From Pseudomonadota bacterium (GTDB taxonomy: Bacteria; Pseudomonadota; Alphaproteobacteria; Rhizobiales; Phreatobacteraceae), in the NCBI GenBank assembly GCA_020161695.1, contig JAIUOO010000011.1, positions 83,406-147,405 of the forward strand: DNA of 64,000 nucleotides, written 5' to 3'. The notes beneath the pieces are model-generated. The model saw only the letters and a program-made list of their open reading frames with translations, was not told where the DNA came from and did no database searches. A program made the position numbers and the translations under genes. This document shows positions 8,895 through 17,278 of this stretch, in pieces; within the stretch, counting starts at the first letter, position 1; every line of letters starts with the position of its first letter.

Positions 8895-9842
8895 TCAGCG
8901 CACTTTCGCGAGCCACTTCTTGTCGAGCATCACGTGGATGCCCTTGTTGCCATTGACGACCTGCGTCACCCGGACGTCGGCGACCAGCGACAGGAGCGCG
9001 AAGGCTTCGTCGCGATCGAGGCCCGACCGCGCCGTGACCAGATCGATCATCGAGCGCAGGGCGATCTGCACCGCCGCGTCAAGATCGGGATCGAAGGCCA
9101 TGGTGATGGCGTGGATCGGCGTCTCGGCCATGGGCCAGACAAGGCTCATGTCGTCGCGGAGGGTCAGCCGGAACGTGCCTATCAATCCGGTTTCGATGGC
9201 GGTGATGCAGACCTCGCCGTCGCCCTGCGCGCCATGGGCGTCGCCGACCGAGAAGTTCGCGCCATCGACGAAGACCGGCAGGTAGAGCGTCGTGCCGGCG
9301 ACCAGTTCCTTGTTGTCGAGATTACCGCCGTTGCGGCGTGGCGGCAGCGTGTTGACGCGGCCCCATTCGGCTGGCGGCGCAACGGCCATAACGCCGAAGA
9401 ACGGCCGGTCGAGCGCGATCTCATGACCCCAGGGCATGGTCGCGATCTTGCGGGCGCGATCGATGCGCGAATGGAACAGCCGGAAGGCATTGACGTCGTC
9501 GGGCAAGGCTCCGGACAGCGGCTTCACGAAGGTGTAGCCCCAGTCATAGTGCAGGTCGATCGCTTCGATATCGACCTGCAGCACCTGTCCCGGTTTCGCG
9601 CCAGCCACGGCCACGGGCCCCGTGCAGATGTGGCCGGGTAGCGTCGGACCGCCAAACTTCTGGTGGATCGCCGTCAGGGCCGGCGGAATGCCCCAGTCGG
9701 CCGGCGGCAGGACGTCAGCTCCGCCGGAAACGGTCGAGATCGTCACCCGGTCGCCGGAGGCAATCGTCAGGCGCGGCGGTAGGACCGCCTCGAAATAACC
9801 CCAGTGGGCCGTATCGGCAGAGGCGTCGAGGCGGTGGCTCAT
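8895..9842 (-). CDS. Acetamidase/formamidase family protein
   Basis: The 315-residue protein MSHRLDASADTAHWGYFEAV belongs to the FmdA/AmdA family, which hydrolyses short amides to acid and ammonia. Visible family features are an N-terminal beta-rich half with GPVAVAGAKPGQVLQVDIEA and a centre containing FSVGDAHGAQGDGEVC, the conserved metal/active-site block. The ATG overlaps the stop of the TRAP permease gene (ATGA), so the two are coupled. Placement between an uptake system and HyuAB suggests it acts on the same imported amide or on a product of it. Confidence 0.92.
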   Translation of the reverse strand: MSHRLDASADTAHWGYFEAVLPPRLTIASGDRVTISTVSGGADVLPPADWGIPPALTAIHQKFGGPTLPGHICTGPVAVAGAKPGQVLQVDIEAIDLHYDWGYTFVKPLSGALPDDVNAFRLFHSRIDRARKIATMPWGHEIALDRPFFGVMAVAPPAEWGRVNTLPPRRNGGNLDNKELVAGTTLYLPVFVDGANFSVGDAHGAQGDGEVCITAIETGLIGTFRLTLRDDMSLVWPMAETPIHAITMAFDPDLDAAVQIALRSMIDLVTARSGLDRDEAFALLSLVADVRVTQVVNGNKGIHVMLDKKWLAKVR

Positions 9843-12289
9843 GTCGTGTCCCGGAGTGGCGGCGTCGCTCTCGCCGTTCTCACCCGGAACCAATGCAGCG
9901 CCAAGCCCGCGCCGAGGAAGGCCAGCCCCGCCGCATCGGCATAGGCGCTGGGGGCAAGGAGCAGGCCACCGCCGATCAGGCAGAGGATTCGCTCCGTCCA
10001 GGTCGCCTGTTCGAGGGCCTGCCCGGTGAACATGATGCAGAGGCCGACCAGCGCCAGGCAGGCGGTGATAGTCACCCAAATCACTGAAAGCCAGGGCAGA
10101 AGACCCGACGGCAGCCCATAGGTGATCGCGCCGGCGGCATTGGTGCCGGTCGGCACGAGCATGAGCAATTGTGCGCCATCGGGCGTCAGGCAGAACATGA
10201 ACGGCACGAGAAAGGCCGGCAGCGTGTACTTCCACGCCTGCATCGTGGTGCGGAACGGCTCGCCACCGGTAATGGCCGAGGCCGCGAAGGGGGCAAGCGC
10301 CGTCGGCGGTGAAACGTCGGCCAGCACGGCATAGTAGAACATGAACATGTGCGCGGCGGCCGGCGGCACGCCGACCTTGACCAGCGCCGGCACGAGCATC
10401 ACAGCGGCAATGATGTAGCTGGCCGTCACTGGCACGGAGAGACCGAGGATCCACATGGCCACCGCAGCCATGAGCAGGATCAGGAACACGTTCGAACCGC
10501 CGGCCGCGATGATGATGCCGGAAATGGTGAGGCCGAGCCCTGTCAGGTTCACCACGGAGACGATGACGCCGGCGCAAGCGCAGACAGCAACGATGGCAAG
10601 TGTCGAGCGCGTGCCGTCGATCAGCGCCTCGATCATGGCCGTGCCGCCGGCCGGCAGGGCGCGCCCCGACCGCATCGCGAGCAGCGACTGGACGCCCGAG
10701 GCGGCCACGGCCGCCGCAATGCCCCAGAAGCTGGCGACCGACAGGCGGCCGTCGAACAGTTCGTGCATCCCGAACGTGCGGGGTATGTCCGACAGCCCGA
10801 AGAAATGCGCGGCAAGGGCCGCGCCGCAGCCGATCAGGAAGCCGCTCCGGGTCACGAGCTGGCTGTCCGGCCGCAGCATCGACAGCACGAAGGCGACCAC
10901 GATCGACCAGTAGACCGCCATGAAGCTGGTGAAGCCAAGCACGAGGAAGATCGCGATCGCGCCGAGCGAGATGAAGTGATAGCCGCCGGCCTTGGTCAGC
11001 TCCCAGAGCGAGGCGTCGGACGTGCGCACGGCAGAGACGTTCATGCGCCGGGAATCGGCCTCGGTCATCAGCCAGCACGAGACATAGTAGAGGATGGTCG
11101 GGATCGTCGCGTAGATGAGGATCTGCAGGTAATCGACGTCGAGGAACTCGGCGATGATGAAGGCCGCCGCGCCCAGCGTCGGCGGCGACAGGGTCGCGCC
11201 GATGCCGGCTGCAGAGAGCATGCCGCCGGCGACGTTGGGCGAGTAGCCCGACCGTTTCAGCATGGGCCAGGCCAGCGAGGAAACCGTGACCGTCGTCGCG
11301 ACGCCCGAGCCGGAAACCGTCCCCAGAAGGAAACCGGAGGCGACCACCGCCCGTCCCGGTGCTGACGGCGACGGGTTCTTGCCGAACAGGGCGAAGGCCC
11401 ATTCGATGAAGAAGCGCCCGGCCCCGCCGCGATCCAGCACCGCGCCATAGATGGTGAACAGGATGATGAAGGTGGCGGCCACGTCGAGCGGGGTGGTGAA
11501 GATGCCCTCGAGGGTCAGGAAATTCTGGCCGATGATGCGGTTCACCGTGAAGCCGCGGTGCTCGAACACATCCGGGATCAGCCAGCCGGACCCGGCATAG
11601 CAATAGACCAGGAAGACAAGCGCGATGGCCGGCAGGATCCAGCCGACCGCCCTGCGCGTCGCCTCCAGCACCAGCAGGATCAGCGCCAGGCCGAGGACCA
11701 GTTCCTCCGGCGCCGGGCGCATGGCGCGGGACTTGTAGGCGTCGATGTTCAGGGACAGATAAACTGCGGTGTAGAGCGCCACCGCCGCAAAGATCCAGTC
11801 GACGGGCTGAAGGCGCGCCAGGCAGCGATTGGATACCAGCAGCGGATAGCTGAGGAAGCACAGCGCCAGCACGACGCCGAGCCCGTAGGCGACGCTGGAT
11901 CGGCCATAGATCGCGAACATCGGGTTCGGGTGGTGCAGCAGATAGGCGATGGCGGCGGCGGCCAGCAGGCAGGCGACCAGTTCCTCGGGCGTCGCACGCC
12001 GCGTCTGCGGGTAGCCGTCGGCGCCCTGCTTCGTCAGCGGATAGAGAATGAAGGTCAGGGCCAGGCAGGCGGCGAGGAATGTCGAGCGATAAACCGTCGT
12101 GTTGATCGCGAACTGCGTCCAGTAGAGCGCGAATCCTCCGATCGCGAGGCAAGCGCCGCTGGTCAGCCAGCCAAGCCAGCCGTCGACACGGCGGGCCGGC
12201 CCACCCTCGGAATCGGACGAGAGCTTCTCGATCTCTTCGGCGGTGAGCTGCCGCTCGCCGTTCCGCTGTTCCGCTTGAACGGACGTCAT
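9839..12289 (-). CDS. TRAP transporter fused permease (DctQ-DctM fusion, TAXI type)
   Basis: The 816-residue polytopic protein joins the small and large TRAP subunits in one chain, as is usual for carriers served by TAXI binding proteins. The hydrophilic lead of about 45 residues is followed by an N-terminal four-helix part and a DctM-like part. The latter carries TVSGSGVATTVTVSSLAWP and GIGATLSPPTLGAAAF, equivalent to the DctM signature loops. ATG at 12289 has GAGGAAGG just upstream. Its binding-protein gene lies upstream behind a terminator, and the amidase gene overlaps its stop codon. Confidence 0.93.
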   Translation of the reverse strand: MTSVQAEQRNGERQLTAEEIEKLSSDSEGGPARRVDGWLGWLTSGACLAIGGFALYWTQFAINTTVYRSTFLAACLALTFILYPLTKQGADGYPQTRRATPEELVACLLAAAAIAYLLHHPNPMFAIYGRSSVAYGLGVVLALCFLSYPLLVSNRCLARLQPVDWIFAAVALYTAVYLSLNIDAYKSRAMRPAPEELVLGLALILLVLEATRRAVGWILPAIALVFLVYCYAGSGWLIPDVFEHRGFTVNRIIGQNFLTLEGIFTTPLDVAATFIILFTIYGAVLDRGGAGRFFIEWAFALFGKNPSPSAPGRAVVASGFLLGTVSGSGVATTVTVSSLAWPMLKRSGYSPNVAGGMLSAAGIGATLSPPTLGAAAFIIAEFLDVDYLQILIYATIPTILYYVSCWLMTEADSRRMNVSAVRTSDASLWELTKAGGYHFISLGAIAIFLVLGFTSFMAVYWSIVVAFVLSMLRPDSQLVTRSGFLIGCGAALAAHFFGLSDIPRTFGMHELFDGRLSVASFWGIAAAVAASGVQSLLAMRSGRALPAGGTAMIEALIDGTRSTLAIVAVCACAGVIVSVVNLTGLGLTISGIIIAAGGSNVFLILLMAAVAMWILGLSVPVTASYIIAAVMLVPALVKVGVPPAAAHMFMFYYAVLADVSPPTALAPFAASAITGGEPFRTTMQAWKYTLPAFLVPFMFCLTPDGAQLLMLVPTGTNAAGAITYGLPSGLLPWLSVIWVTITACLALVGLCIMFTGQALEQATWTERILCLIGGGLLLAPSAYADAAGLAFLGAGLALHWFRVRTARATPPLRDTT

Positions 12290-12381
12290 GCCTTCCTCGC
12301 CTCCCCGCGCAGGCGGGGCAGCGCCTTGACGACGCCTTGTCCCCGTTACTCCTCGGCGCACCATAGCGGCTGTCGCCAAGG

Positions 12382-12417
12382 AAAAAAGCCGGGGCGGAGG
12401 GTTCCGTCCCCGGCTTT
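12382..12417 (-). terminator. Intrinsic terminator between TAXI gene and permease
   Basis: On the minus strand the arms AAAGCCGGGGACGGA and TCCGCCCCGGCTTT, with one bulged base and a four-base loop, run into TTTTTT. This is a textbook Rho-independent structure located after the TAXI stop and before the permease start. It probably attenuates transcription so that the binding protein is made in excess. Confidence 0.85.
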
Positions 12418-12470
12418 CGCGCGATGTCCGCGGAACCGACGGCCGTTCGGGGCCGCCCGGCTCGCGTCGC

Positions 12471-13433
12471 TCACATGGCGACGCCCTTGGACTTGTAGAA
12501 GGCCTCTGCCGCCGGATGGAAGGCAACCGCAGTCTTGGTCGCTGCGCTCTGCAGGTTGAGCTTGCGCGCCTCCGGATGAATGCCCTGCACGTCGGTCAGG
12601 TTGTTGAACACCCCCTCGAGCATGCGCGTGACGAGGGCGTTCGGCGCCTTCGAATTGACCACGATGACATTGGCGACGCCGATGGCCGGCACCGGTGCGG
12701 TCTGCCCGGCATAGCTGTTCGCGGGCATGGTGAAGCCGCGATAGAGTCCCGGATACTTGGCGTTCATCGCCACCAGCTCCTTGGACGCATCGACCAGCTT
12801 CATCGGCGCGCGCCCGCCCTGCGCGAGGTCGCGCACGGCAGCGGTCGGAATTCCGCCGCCCCAGAAGAAGCCCGCGATCTTGCCGTCGGCGAAGGCATTG
12901 GCACATTCGGCGACGCCGAGATTGTCGCGCGTGATGTCTGTGCGCGGATTGAGTCCGGCGGCCTCAAGCGTGCGGTCCGCCCAGCCTTCGGTCGATGAGC
13001 CCGCCGAGCCGACGCCAATGCGCTTGCCCTTCATGTCGGCGATCGAATTGATCGAGGGCTGAGCGACGACATGGAGGATGTTGTCATAAAGCACGGCCAG
13101 CACGCTGACCTCGCGCTTGCCGCCCTGGGCGTAGGCGCCTTGTCCCGCCAGCGCATCCACCACGGAATCGAGCGTCGACAGGCCCATATCGGCATCGCCG
13201 GCCGAGACGAGATTGATGTTATCGACGGAACCGCCGGTGACCTGCGCGGTCGCCTGGGTGTTCTGCATCTTCTCGGTGAGGATGCGGGCAAGACCGCCGC
13301 CATAGACGAAATAGACGCCGCCCGTGCCGCCGGTGGCGATGGTCAGGCGGGTGCGCGACTGCGCGAAAACCGGCGCGGACAGCATTGCGGCACCGCTGGC
13401 CAGCGCCACGCGGCGCGTCAGGTTGATCGACAT
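12471..13433 (-). CDS. TAXI family TRAP solute-binding protein
   Basis: The 320-residue exported binding protein starts MSINLTRRVALASGAAMLSA, a Tat-like signal with cleavage near FAQS. The TAXI hallmark follows: LTIATGGTGGVYFVYGGGLA, and later GKRIGVGSAGSSTEG. It delivers substrate to the fused TRAP permease encoded next on the strand. The start has GGAGGAG eight bases upstream. It heads the transcript that continues through permease, amidase, HyuA and HyuB, although a terminator lies just after it. Confidence 0.93.
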   Translation of the reverse strand: MSINLTRRVALASGAAMLSAPVFAQSRTRLTIATGGTGGVYFVYGGGLARILTEKMQNTQATAQVTGGSVDNINLVSAGDADMGLSTLDSVVDALAGQGAYAQGGKREVSVLAVLYDNILHVVAQPSINSIADMKGKRIGVGSAGSSTEGWADRTLEAAGLNPRTDITRDNLGVAECANAFADGKIAGFFWGGGIPTAAVRDLAQGGRAPMKLVDASKELVAMNAKYPGLYRGFTMPANSYAGQTAPVPAIGVANVIVVNSKAPNALVTRMLEGVFNNLTDVQGIHPEARKLNLQSAATKTAVAFHPAAEAFYKSKGVAM

Positions 13434-13502
13434 GAAAACTCCTCCCTCATTGTTCGGCCGCGGCGCGTCCGGCATCCACCAGCGCGACCGCGTTGAGAGG
13501 AG

Positions 13503-13539
13503 CATATAGCGCGCGGCTCGGCCCTGATAAGGGGTTATC
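13503..13539 (-). promoter_or_regulatory. Candidate promoter and operator of the TAXI-TRAP-amidase-HyuAB operon
   Basis: On the minus strand TTATCA (plus 13525-13530) and TATATG (plus 13503-13508) are separated by 16 bases and lie about 70 bases before the TAXI start. The perfect palindrome GATAAGGGGTTATC (13526-13539) overlaps the -35 element, as a repressor site would. Hexamer matches are only 4 of 6 each, so this is a prediction. Confidence 0.4.
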
Positions 13540-13548
13540 CGAAGGTCG

Positions 13549-14238
13549 TCAGCCCTCGAACGGAAACCGGGCGAGGATGGTGAAGCTGGATTGCCGGTCA
13601 TCCTGCCGGAACACGGCAAGCGCATCGACACGGACAGGAGCCGCAAGTGGCGCGTAGGCCGCGGCCAGCGCTTCGCGCACAGGAATGCGGAGTGGCTCGG
13701 GCAACGAGCCTGTCAGCGTCATGTGGAAGCGGAAATCCTCGAAAACGTAGGGATAGCCGAAGGCATCCATCTGGGCGATCTGGCGTTCCGTCAGTGGAGC
13801 TTTCAGGCGGCGCGCGCGATCCGTCTCGCTCATCGGCGCGCGGAACGCGTCGAGGTCGCGAACGCAATCCGCCGCGAGAGTGGCGAGCGCGTCGGACGGC
13901 TCGGCCGGCACCAGCGCAATGAAAGACTTCAGCAAGGCGACGGTCATGGCCGGCAGAACCACGGCCGACCGCCGTTCGGCGAAGATCATCGCCGCTTCGA
14001 GCAGGTCGGCCTCGCTGGCATCCTCGGCGAGTTCGAAGGGCGCCTTGAGCGTGCCGTGAAAGCCGTAGCGGCGGGGATCGTCGGTCAGTTCGGCCCAGTC
14101 CGGGCGCCCGAAGGGTTCACCGGCCGGAAAAGCCGCATCGCGGGCGAGAGCCGCGTCATAACCGATGACGGACGAGCCGAACCGCCAGAGCGGGTCGTCG
14201 GGCGGCGGAGCGGCGTAGAGGGCGTAGCGTGTGGTCAT
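13549..14238 (-). CDS. DUF1045 family protein, 2H-phosphoesterase-like
   Basis: The 229-residue protein shows the two H-x-T motifs of the 2H phosphoesterase fold, FHGTLKAPF near residue 59 and FHMTLTG near residue 173. Members of DUF1045 are often found with phosphonate (phn) genes and may act on cyclic or ribosyl phosphates. No phn gene lies in this window, so the pathway link is uncertain. The start at 14238 has no strong ribosome site. Its stop lies upstream of the TAXI operon promoter region, on the same strand. Confidence 0.82.
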   Translation of the reverse strand: MTTRYALYAAPPPDDPLWRFGSSVIGYDAALARDAAFPAGEPFGRPDWAELTDDPRRYGFHGTLKAPFELAEDASEADLLEAAMIFAERRSAVVLPAMTVALLKSFIALVPAEPSDALATLAADCVRDLDAFRAPMSETDRARRLKAPLTERQIAQMDAFGYPYVFEDFRFHMTLTGSLPEPLRIPVREALAAAYAPLAAPVRVDALAVFRQDDRQSSFTILARFPFEG

Positions 14239-14285
14239 GGCGAGCGCTTAGCCGGCGGACATGAATGGCTCAAGACGGAAAGGCA

Positions 14286-15158
14286 CTACGGCAGCCCGTA
14301 GGCCCGTTTCAGGTCGCGCGTGCGCGCCTCGGTCTCGACCACGAGACAGGGGCCGGTGACCTGCGAATAGATCGAATGGGCGAAGCGGTTCGGCGTTTCA
14401 TAGGCCTCCAGCGTGCAGGCAAGGTCGCGCAGTTCCGCCCAGGGCCTTTGAGCCGCCCGCAGCGCCTCGGCCCAGGCCGCACGCCTGGAATCGTCGAGAC
14501 CAGGCCGGGCCCGGATGGCGGCGAGAACATCGCGCCATACGGTATTGAGATCGTGGTCAACGCGGCGCGCCTGCCGGCGGTAGCATTCCGTCAGCGGCTG
14601 ATAGTCGCCGCCGCGGCCGGGATGACGACACAGCGGCTGGCGGCCTTCCGCGCCGATCAGTTCGCGGCGGTTCGGGCCTCTCGCACCGCTCGCAAAGCTC
14701 GTCCGTCCGAGATCGGGCAGCGCCTCCCCGAACCGGTTTGTCAGGTCAGCAACGATCACGCGCGTCATCGCCGCCCGGCAGGCAGCTCCTGCGTGCTCGG
14801 CCTCGCCAGCCCCAAGATTGCGCTCAAAACCGACAAGGACCGGCGCGCACTGGCCGTCACGGAACGAGACCCAGAGCCCGAGAAGCCGCCCGAACTCGCC
14901 CGCCCACTCGGCTTTGCCGGCAGAATCGATGTTGCCGTTCCAGTCTGCGATGGCTCGCAGCGCATCGCGGCGCGCGATTTCGAGGGCGGCATCCGCCTCG
15001 GCATTGATGCGGGCGAGGCAGTCGCCGCGCATATCGGCGGAAAGCGAGGCCGGACATTCCACCTGCCGCCCCGCGGGGGGCGCAGTTTGCGCCGGGACGG
15101 CCGGTGCCATGGCCAATGTGGCGGCGGTCGCCAGGAGAAGAATGCCGAAGATGCGCAT
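14286..15158 (-). CDS. Secreted protein with LprI-like (DUF1311) features
   Basis: The 290-residue protein has a Sec signal MRIFGILLLATAATLAMAPA with cleavage near PAQT. The mature part has spaced cysteines and two helical stretches, each with the alternating basic/acidic pattern and W...R..C spacing of lysozyme-inhibitor LprI-like domains: WVSFRDGQCAPV near residue 100 and WAELRDLACTLEAYE near residue 250. Members of that family sit in the periplasm, but inhibitor activity is shown for few. The start was chosen for the signal peptide; longer upstream frames lack support. Assignment is tentative. Confidence 0.6.
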   Translation of the reverse strand: MRIFGILLLATAATLAMAPAVPAQTAPPAGRQVECPASLSADMRGDCLARINAEADAALEIARRDALRAIADWNGNIDSAGKAEWAGEFGRLLGLWVSFRDGQCAPVLVGFERNLGAGEAEHAGAACRAAMTRVIVADLTNRFGEALPDLGRTSFASGARGPNRRELIGAEGRQPLCRHPGRGGDYQPLTECYRRQARRVDHDLNTVWRDVLAAIRARPGLDDSRRAAWAEALRAAQRPWAELRDLACTLEAYETPNRFAHSIYSQVTGPCLVVETEARTRDLKRAYGLP

Positions 15159-15322
15159 GAGGAGGTTTCCTGCTGTCGTTACAGCATCGGCGGGCAAGGT
15201 TTCACCGTCATGGCTTGCCGCCAGCTTCCTGTTGCCGCGCTGCACGCGCGCGCCGACGCGGCGCTTTGCGCCATCGGAAGGTCGGGCCTATATAGCCATC
15301 GAACAGACGAGATCACCGCCCG

Positions 15323-16489
15323 ATGCTGAACTGCCTCGACATCGACAAGCCGCCGCACGCCACCCGCGTGGTCGTGGCCATGTCCGGTGGCGTGGATTCA
15401 TCGGTCGTGGCCGGCCTGATGGCTGAGCAGGGCTATGATGTCGTCGGCATCACACTCCAGCTCTACGATCATGGGGCGGCGGTGCACCGCAAGGGCGCCT
15501 GCTGCGCGGGGCAGGACATCCACGACGCACGGCGCGTCGCCGAGCGTCTGGGCATCCCGCATTACGTGCTCGACTACGAGGAGCGGTTCCGCAAGGCGGT
15601 GATCGACCGGTTCGCCCAGTCCTATGCGGATGGCGAGACGCCGATCCCCTGCGTCGACTGCAACAGGCACGTGAAATTCGCCGATCTGCTCGACACGGCC
15701 CGCAGCCTGGGCGCGGACGTGCTGGCCACCGGTCACTATGTCGCCAGCCGCGCCGCCGCGAACGGTCGGCGTGCGATGTACCGTCCGGTCGATGCCGACC
15801 GAGACCAGAGCTATTTCCTGTTCGCGACCACGCCGGACCAGCTCGATCTGCTGCGCTTCCCGCTCGGCACCATGACCAAGCCGGAAACTCGCGACCACGC
15901 CCGCCGCTTCGGTCTTGCCATCGCCGACAAGGCCGACAGCCAGGACATCTGCTTCGTGCCGTCCGGCCGCTACACCGCCATTGTCGAGAAGCTGAAGCCG
16001 GAGGCGGCCGAGGCCGGCGACATCGTCCATGTCGATGGCCGTGTTCTCGGCCGCCACGACGGCGTCATGCGCTTCACCGTCGGCCAGCGCCGCGGCCTCG
16101 GCATTGCCGCGCGCGAGCCGCTCTACGTGGTCGGCCTCGATGCGGCTGGTCGGCGCGTGATCGTCGGGCCGAAGGAGGCGTTGGCGACGCGCGCCATCGG
16201 CCTGCGCGATCTCAACTGGCTGGGTGACGCCCCGCTGGCGGTGGGCGATACGATGGAATGCTACGCCCGCGTGCGCTCGACGCGCCCCCCGAGGGCGGCA
16301 GTCCTGACCATGACGGCCACCGGCCCCGAGATCGAGCTCCTGGACGGCGAGGAGGGCGTCGCCCCCGGCCAGGCCTGCGTGCTCTACGATGCGGAACAGG
16401 GCCCTGCCCGCGTTCTCGGCGGTGGCTTCATCAAGAAGCGCGAGAGCCTTATTCTCCCTGCGACCCTGCCTCTGCAAGCCGCCGTCTGA
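15323..16489 (+). CDS. mnmA: tRNA 2-thiouridine(34) synthase
   Basis: The 388-residue enzyme thiolates U34 of tRNAs for Lys, Glu and Gln. The PP-loop SGGVDSS is at residues 21-27. The catalytic cysteines are C113 (within [11 protein letters not shown]) and C210 (within [11 protein letters not shown]), spaced 97 residues apart, the same spacing as in the E. coli enzyme. The C terminus carries the expected beta-barrel region ending in GGGFIKK. The ATG at 15323 gives normal length; the ribosome site is weak. A methyltransferase gene follows 10 bases after the stop. Confidence 0.97.
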   Translation: MLNCLDIDKPPHATRVVVAMSGGVDSSVVAGLMAEQGYDVVGITLQLYDHGAAVHRKGACCAGQDIHDARRVAERLGIPHYVLDYEERFRKAVIDRFAQSYADGETPIPCVDCNRHVKFADLLDTARSLGADVLATGHYVASRAAANGRRAMYRPVDADRDQSYFLFATTPDQLDLLRFPLGTMTKPETRDHARRFGLAIADKADSQDICFVPSGRYTAIVEKLKPEAAEAGDIVHVDGRVLGRHDGVMRFTVGQRRGLGIAAREPLYVVGLDAAGRRVIVGPKEALATRAIGLRDLNWLGDAPLAVGDTMECYARVRSTRPPRAAVLTMTATGPEIELLDGEEGVAPGQACVLYDAEQGPARVLGGGFIKKRESLILPATLPLQAAV

Positions 16490-16499
16490 CGGAGCCCCG

Positions 16500-17129
16500 A
16501 TGCCCGCCGCCGAACTCGACTCCCAGTCCATCCAGAAGGCCTATGCCCGCTGGGCGCCGATCTACGACCCGCTGTTCGGACGCATCACCACGACAGGCCG
16601 GCGCGCGGCGGTTGCAGCCGCCAGCAAGGTCGGCGGCCGCGTTCTCGAGGTAGGCGTCGGCACCGGCATCGCCCTGCCCGACTACAGCCCGAACTGCCGG
16701 GTCATCGGCCTCGACCTGTCGTTCGACATGCTGAAGATCGCCCGCAAACGGGTGGATGACGGGCTGGCCAATGTCGAAGGCATCCTGCAGATGGACGCCG
16801 GTCGCCTCGCCTTTCCCGACGCCTCGTTCGATTGCGTCGTGGCGATGTATCTGATTACCGTCGTGCCCGATCCCGAAGCGGTGATGACCGAGCTCAACCG
16901 CGTCTGCAAGCCCGGCGGCGAGGTCATTCTCGTCAACCACTTCGCGGCCGAGGGCGGCATCCGCGCTCTGGTCGAGAAAGCCGCGGCGCCCTTCGGCGAC
17001 AAGCTCGGCTGGCATCCCGACTTTCCGTTCTCGCGCGTCATGGGCGAGAAGGATCTGACAATGGTCGAGAAGCGGCCGGCCGGATTCGGTGGCCTGTTCA
17101 CGCTTGTGCGGTTCAAGAAGGCCGGCTGA
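16500..17129 (+). CDS. Class I SAM-dependent methyltransferase, possibly phosphatidylethanolamine N-methyltransferase
   Basis: The 209-residue protein has the Rossmann SAM motif I VLEVGVGTGIALPDY near residues 47-61, motif II acidic VIGLDLSFDML and a post-motif region FDCVVAMYLITVVPDP. The opening AYARWAPIYDPLFG resembles the PmtA enzymes of alphaproteobacteria, which methylate phosphatidylethanolamine towards phosphatidylcholine at the membrane. That assignment is plausible but not certain; UbiE-like quinone methylation is the alternative. GGAG lies seven bases before the ATG. Co-directional with mnmA, 10 bases downstream. Confidence 0.8.
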   Translation: MPAAELDSQSIQKAYARWAPIYDPLFGRITTTGRRAAVAAASKVGGRVLEVGVGTGIALPDYSPNCRVIGLDLSFDMLKIARKRVDDGLANVEGILQMDAGRLAFPDASFDCVVAMYLITVVPDPEAVMTELNRVCKPGGEVILVNHFAAEGGIRALVEKAAAPFGDKLGWHPDFPFSRVMGEKDLTMVEKRPAGFGGLFTLVRFKKAG

Positions 17130-17206
17130 CGCCGTTCACGTTTCCGCGCCACCCGTTTCCGCCGCAAGCCTCGGTTGAAGCCGCCCCGGCCGCCCCATAC
17201 AGTTCC

Positions 17207-17252
17207 TGCAACAAGCGCGCATGCCGCGACGAAGCATGCGCGGCTTGTTGCA
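17207..17252. repeat. Long inverted repeat upstream of MBL hydrolase
   Basis: TGCAACAAGCGCGCATGC (17207-17224) and GCATGCGCGGCTTGTTGCA (17234-17252) are complementary over 18 bases with one bulged G and enclose a nine-base loop. The structure ends 26 bases before the start codon of the next gene. No T-run follows, so it is not a classic terminator. It could be an operator, an mRNA 5' stem or a processing site. Confidence 0.85.
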
Positions 17253-17278
17253 ACAGGAAATGCAGGGAGACAGCCGTA

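Noticed and set aside
8895..12152. Single minus-strand frame of 1,085 codons that might be read as a permease-amidase fusion
   Set aside because: Only the last 315 residues are a real protein. The upstream part is an Arg-rich out-of-frame reading of the TRAP permease gene, which has its own frame and an ATGA junction.
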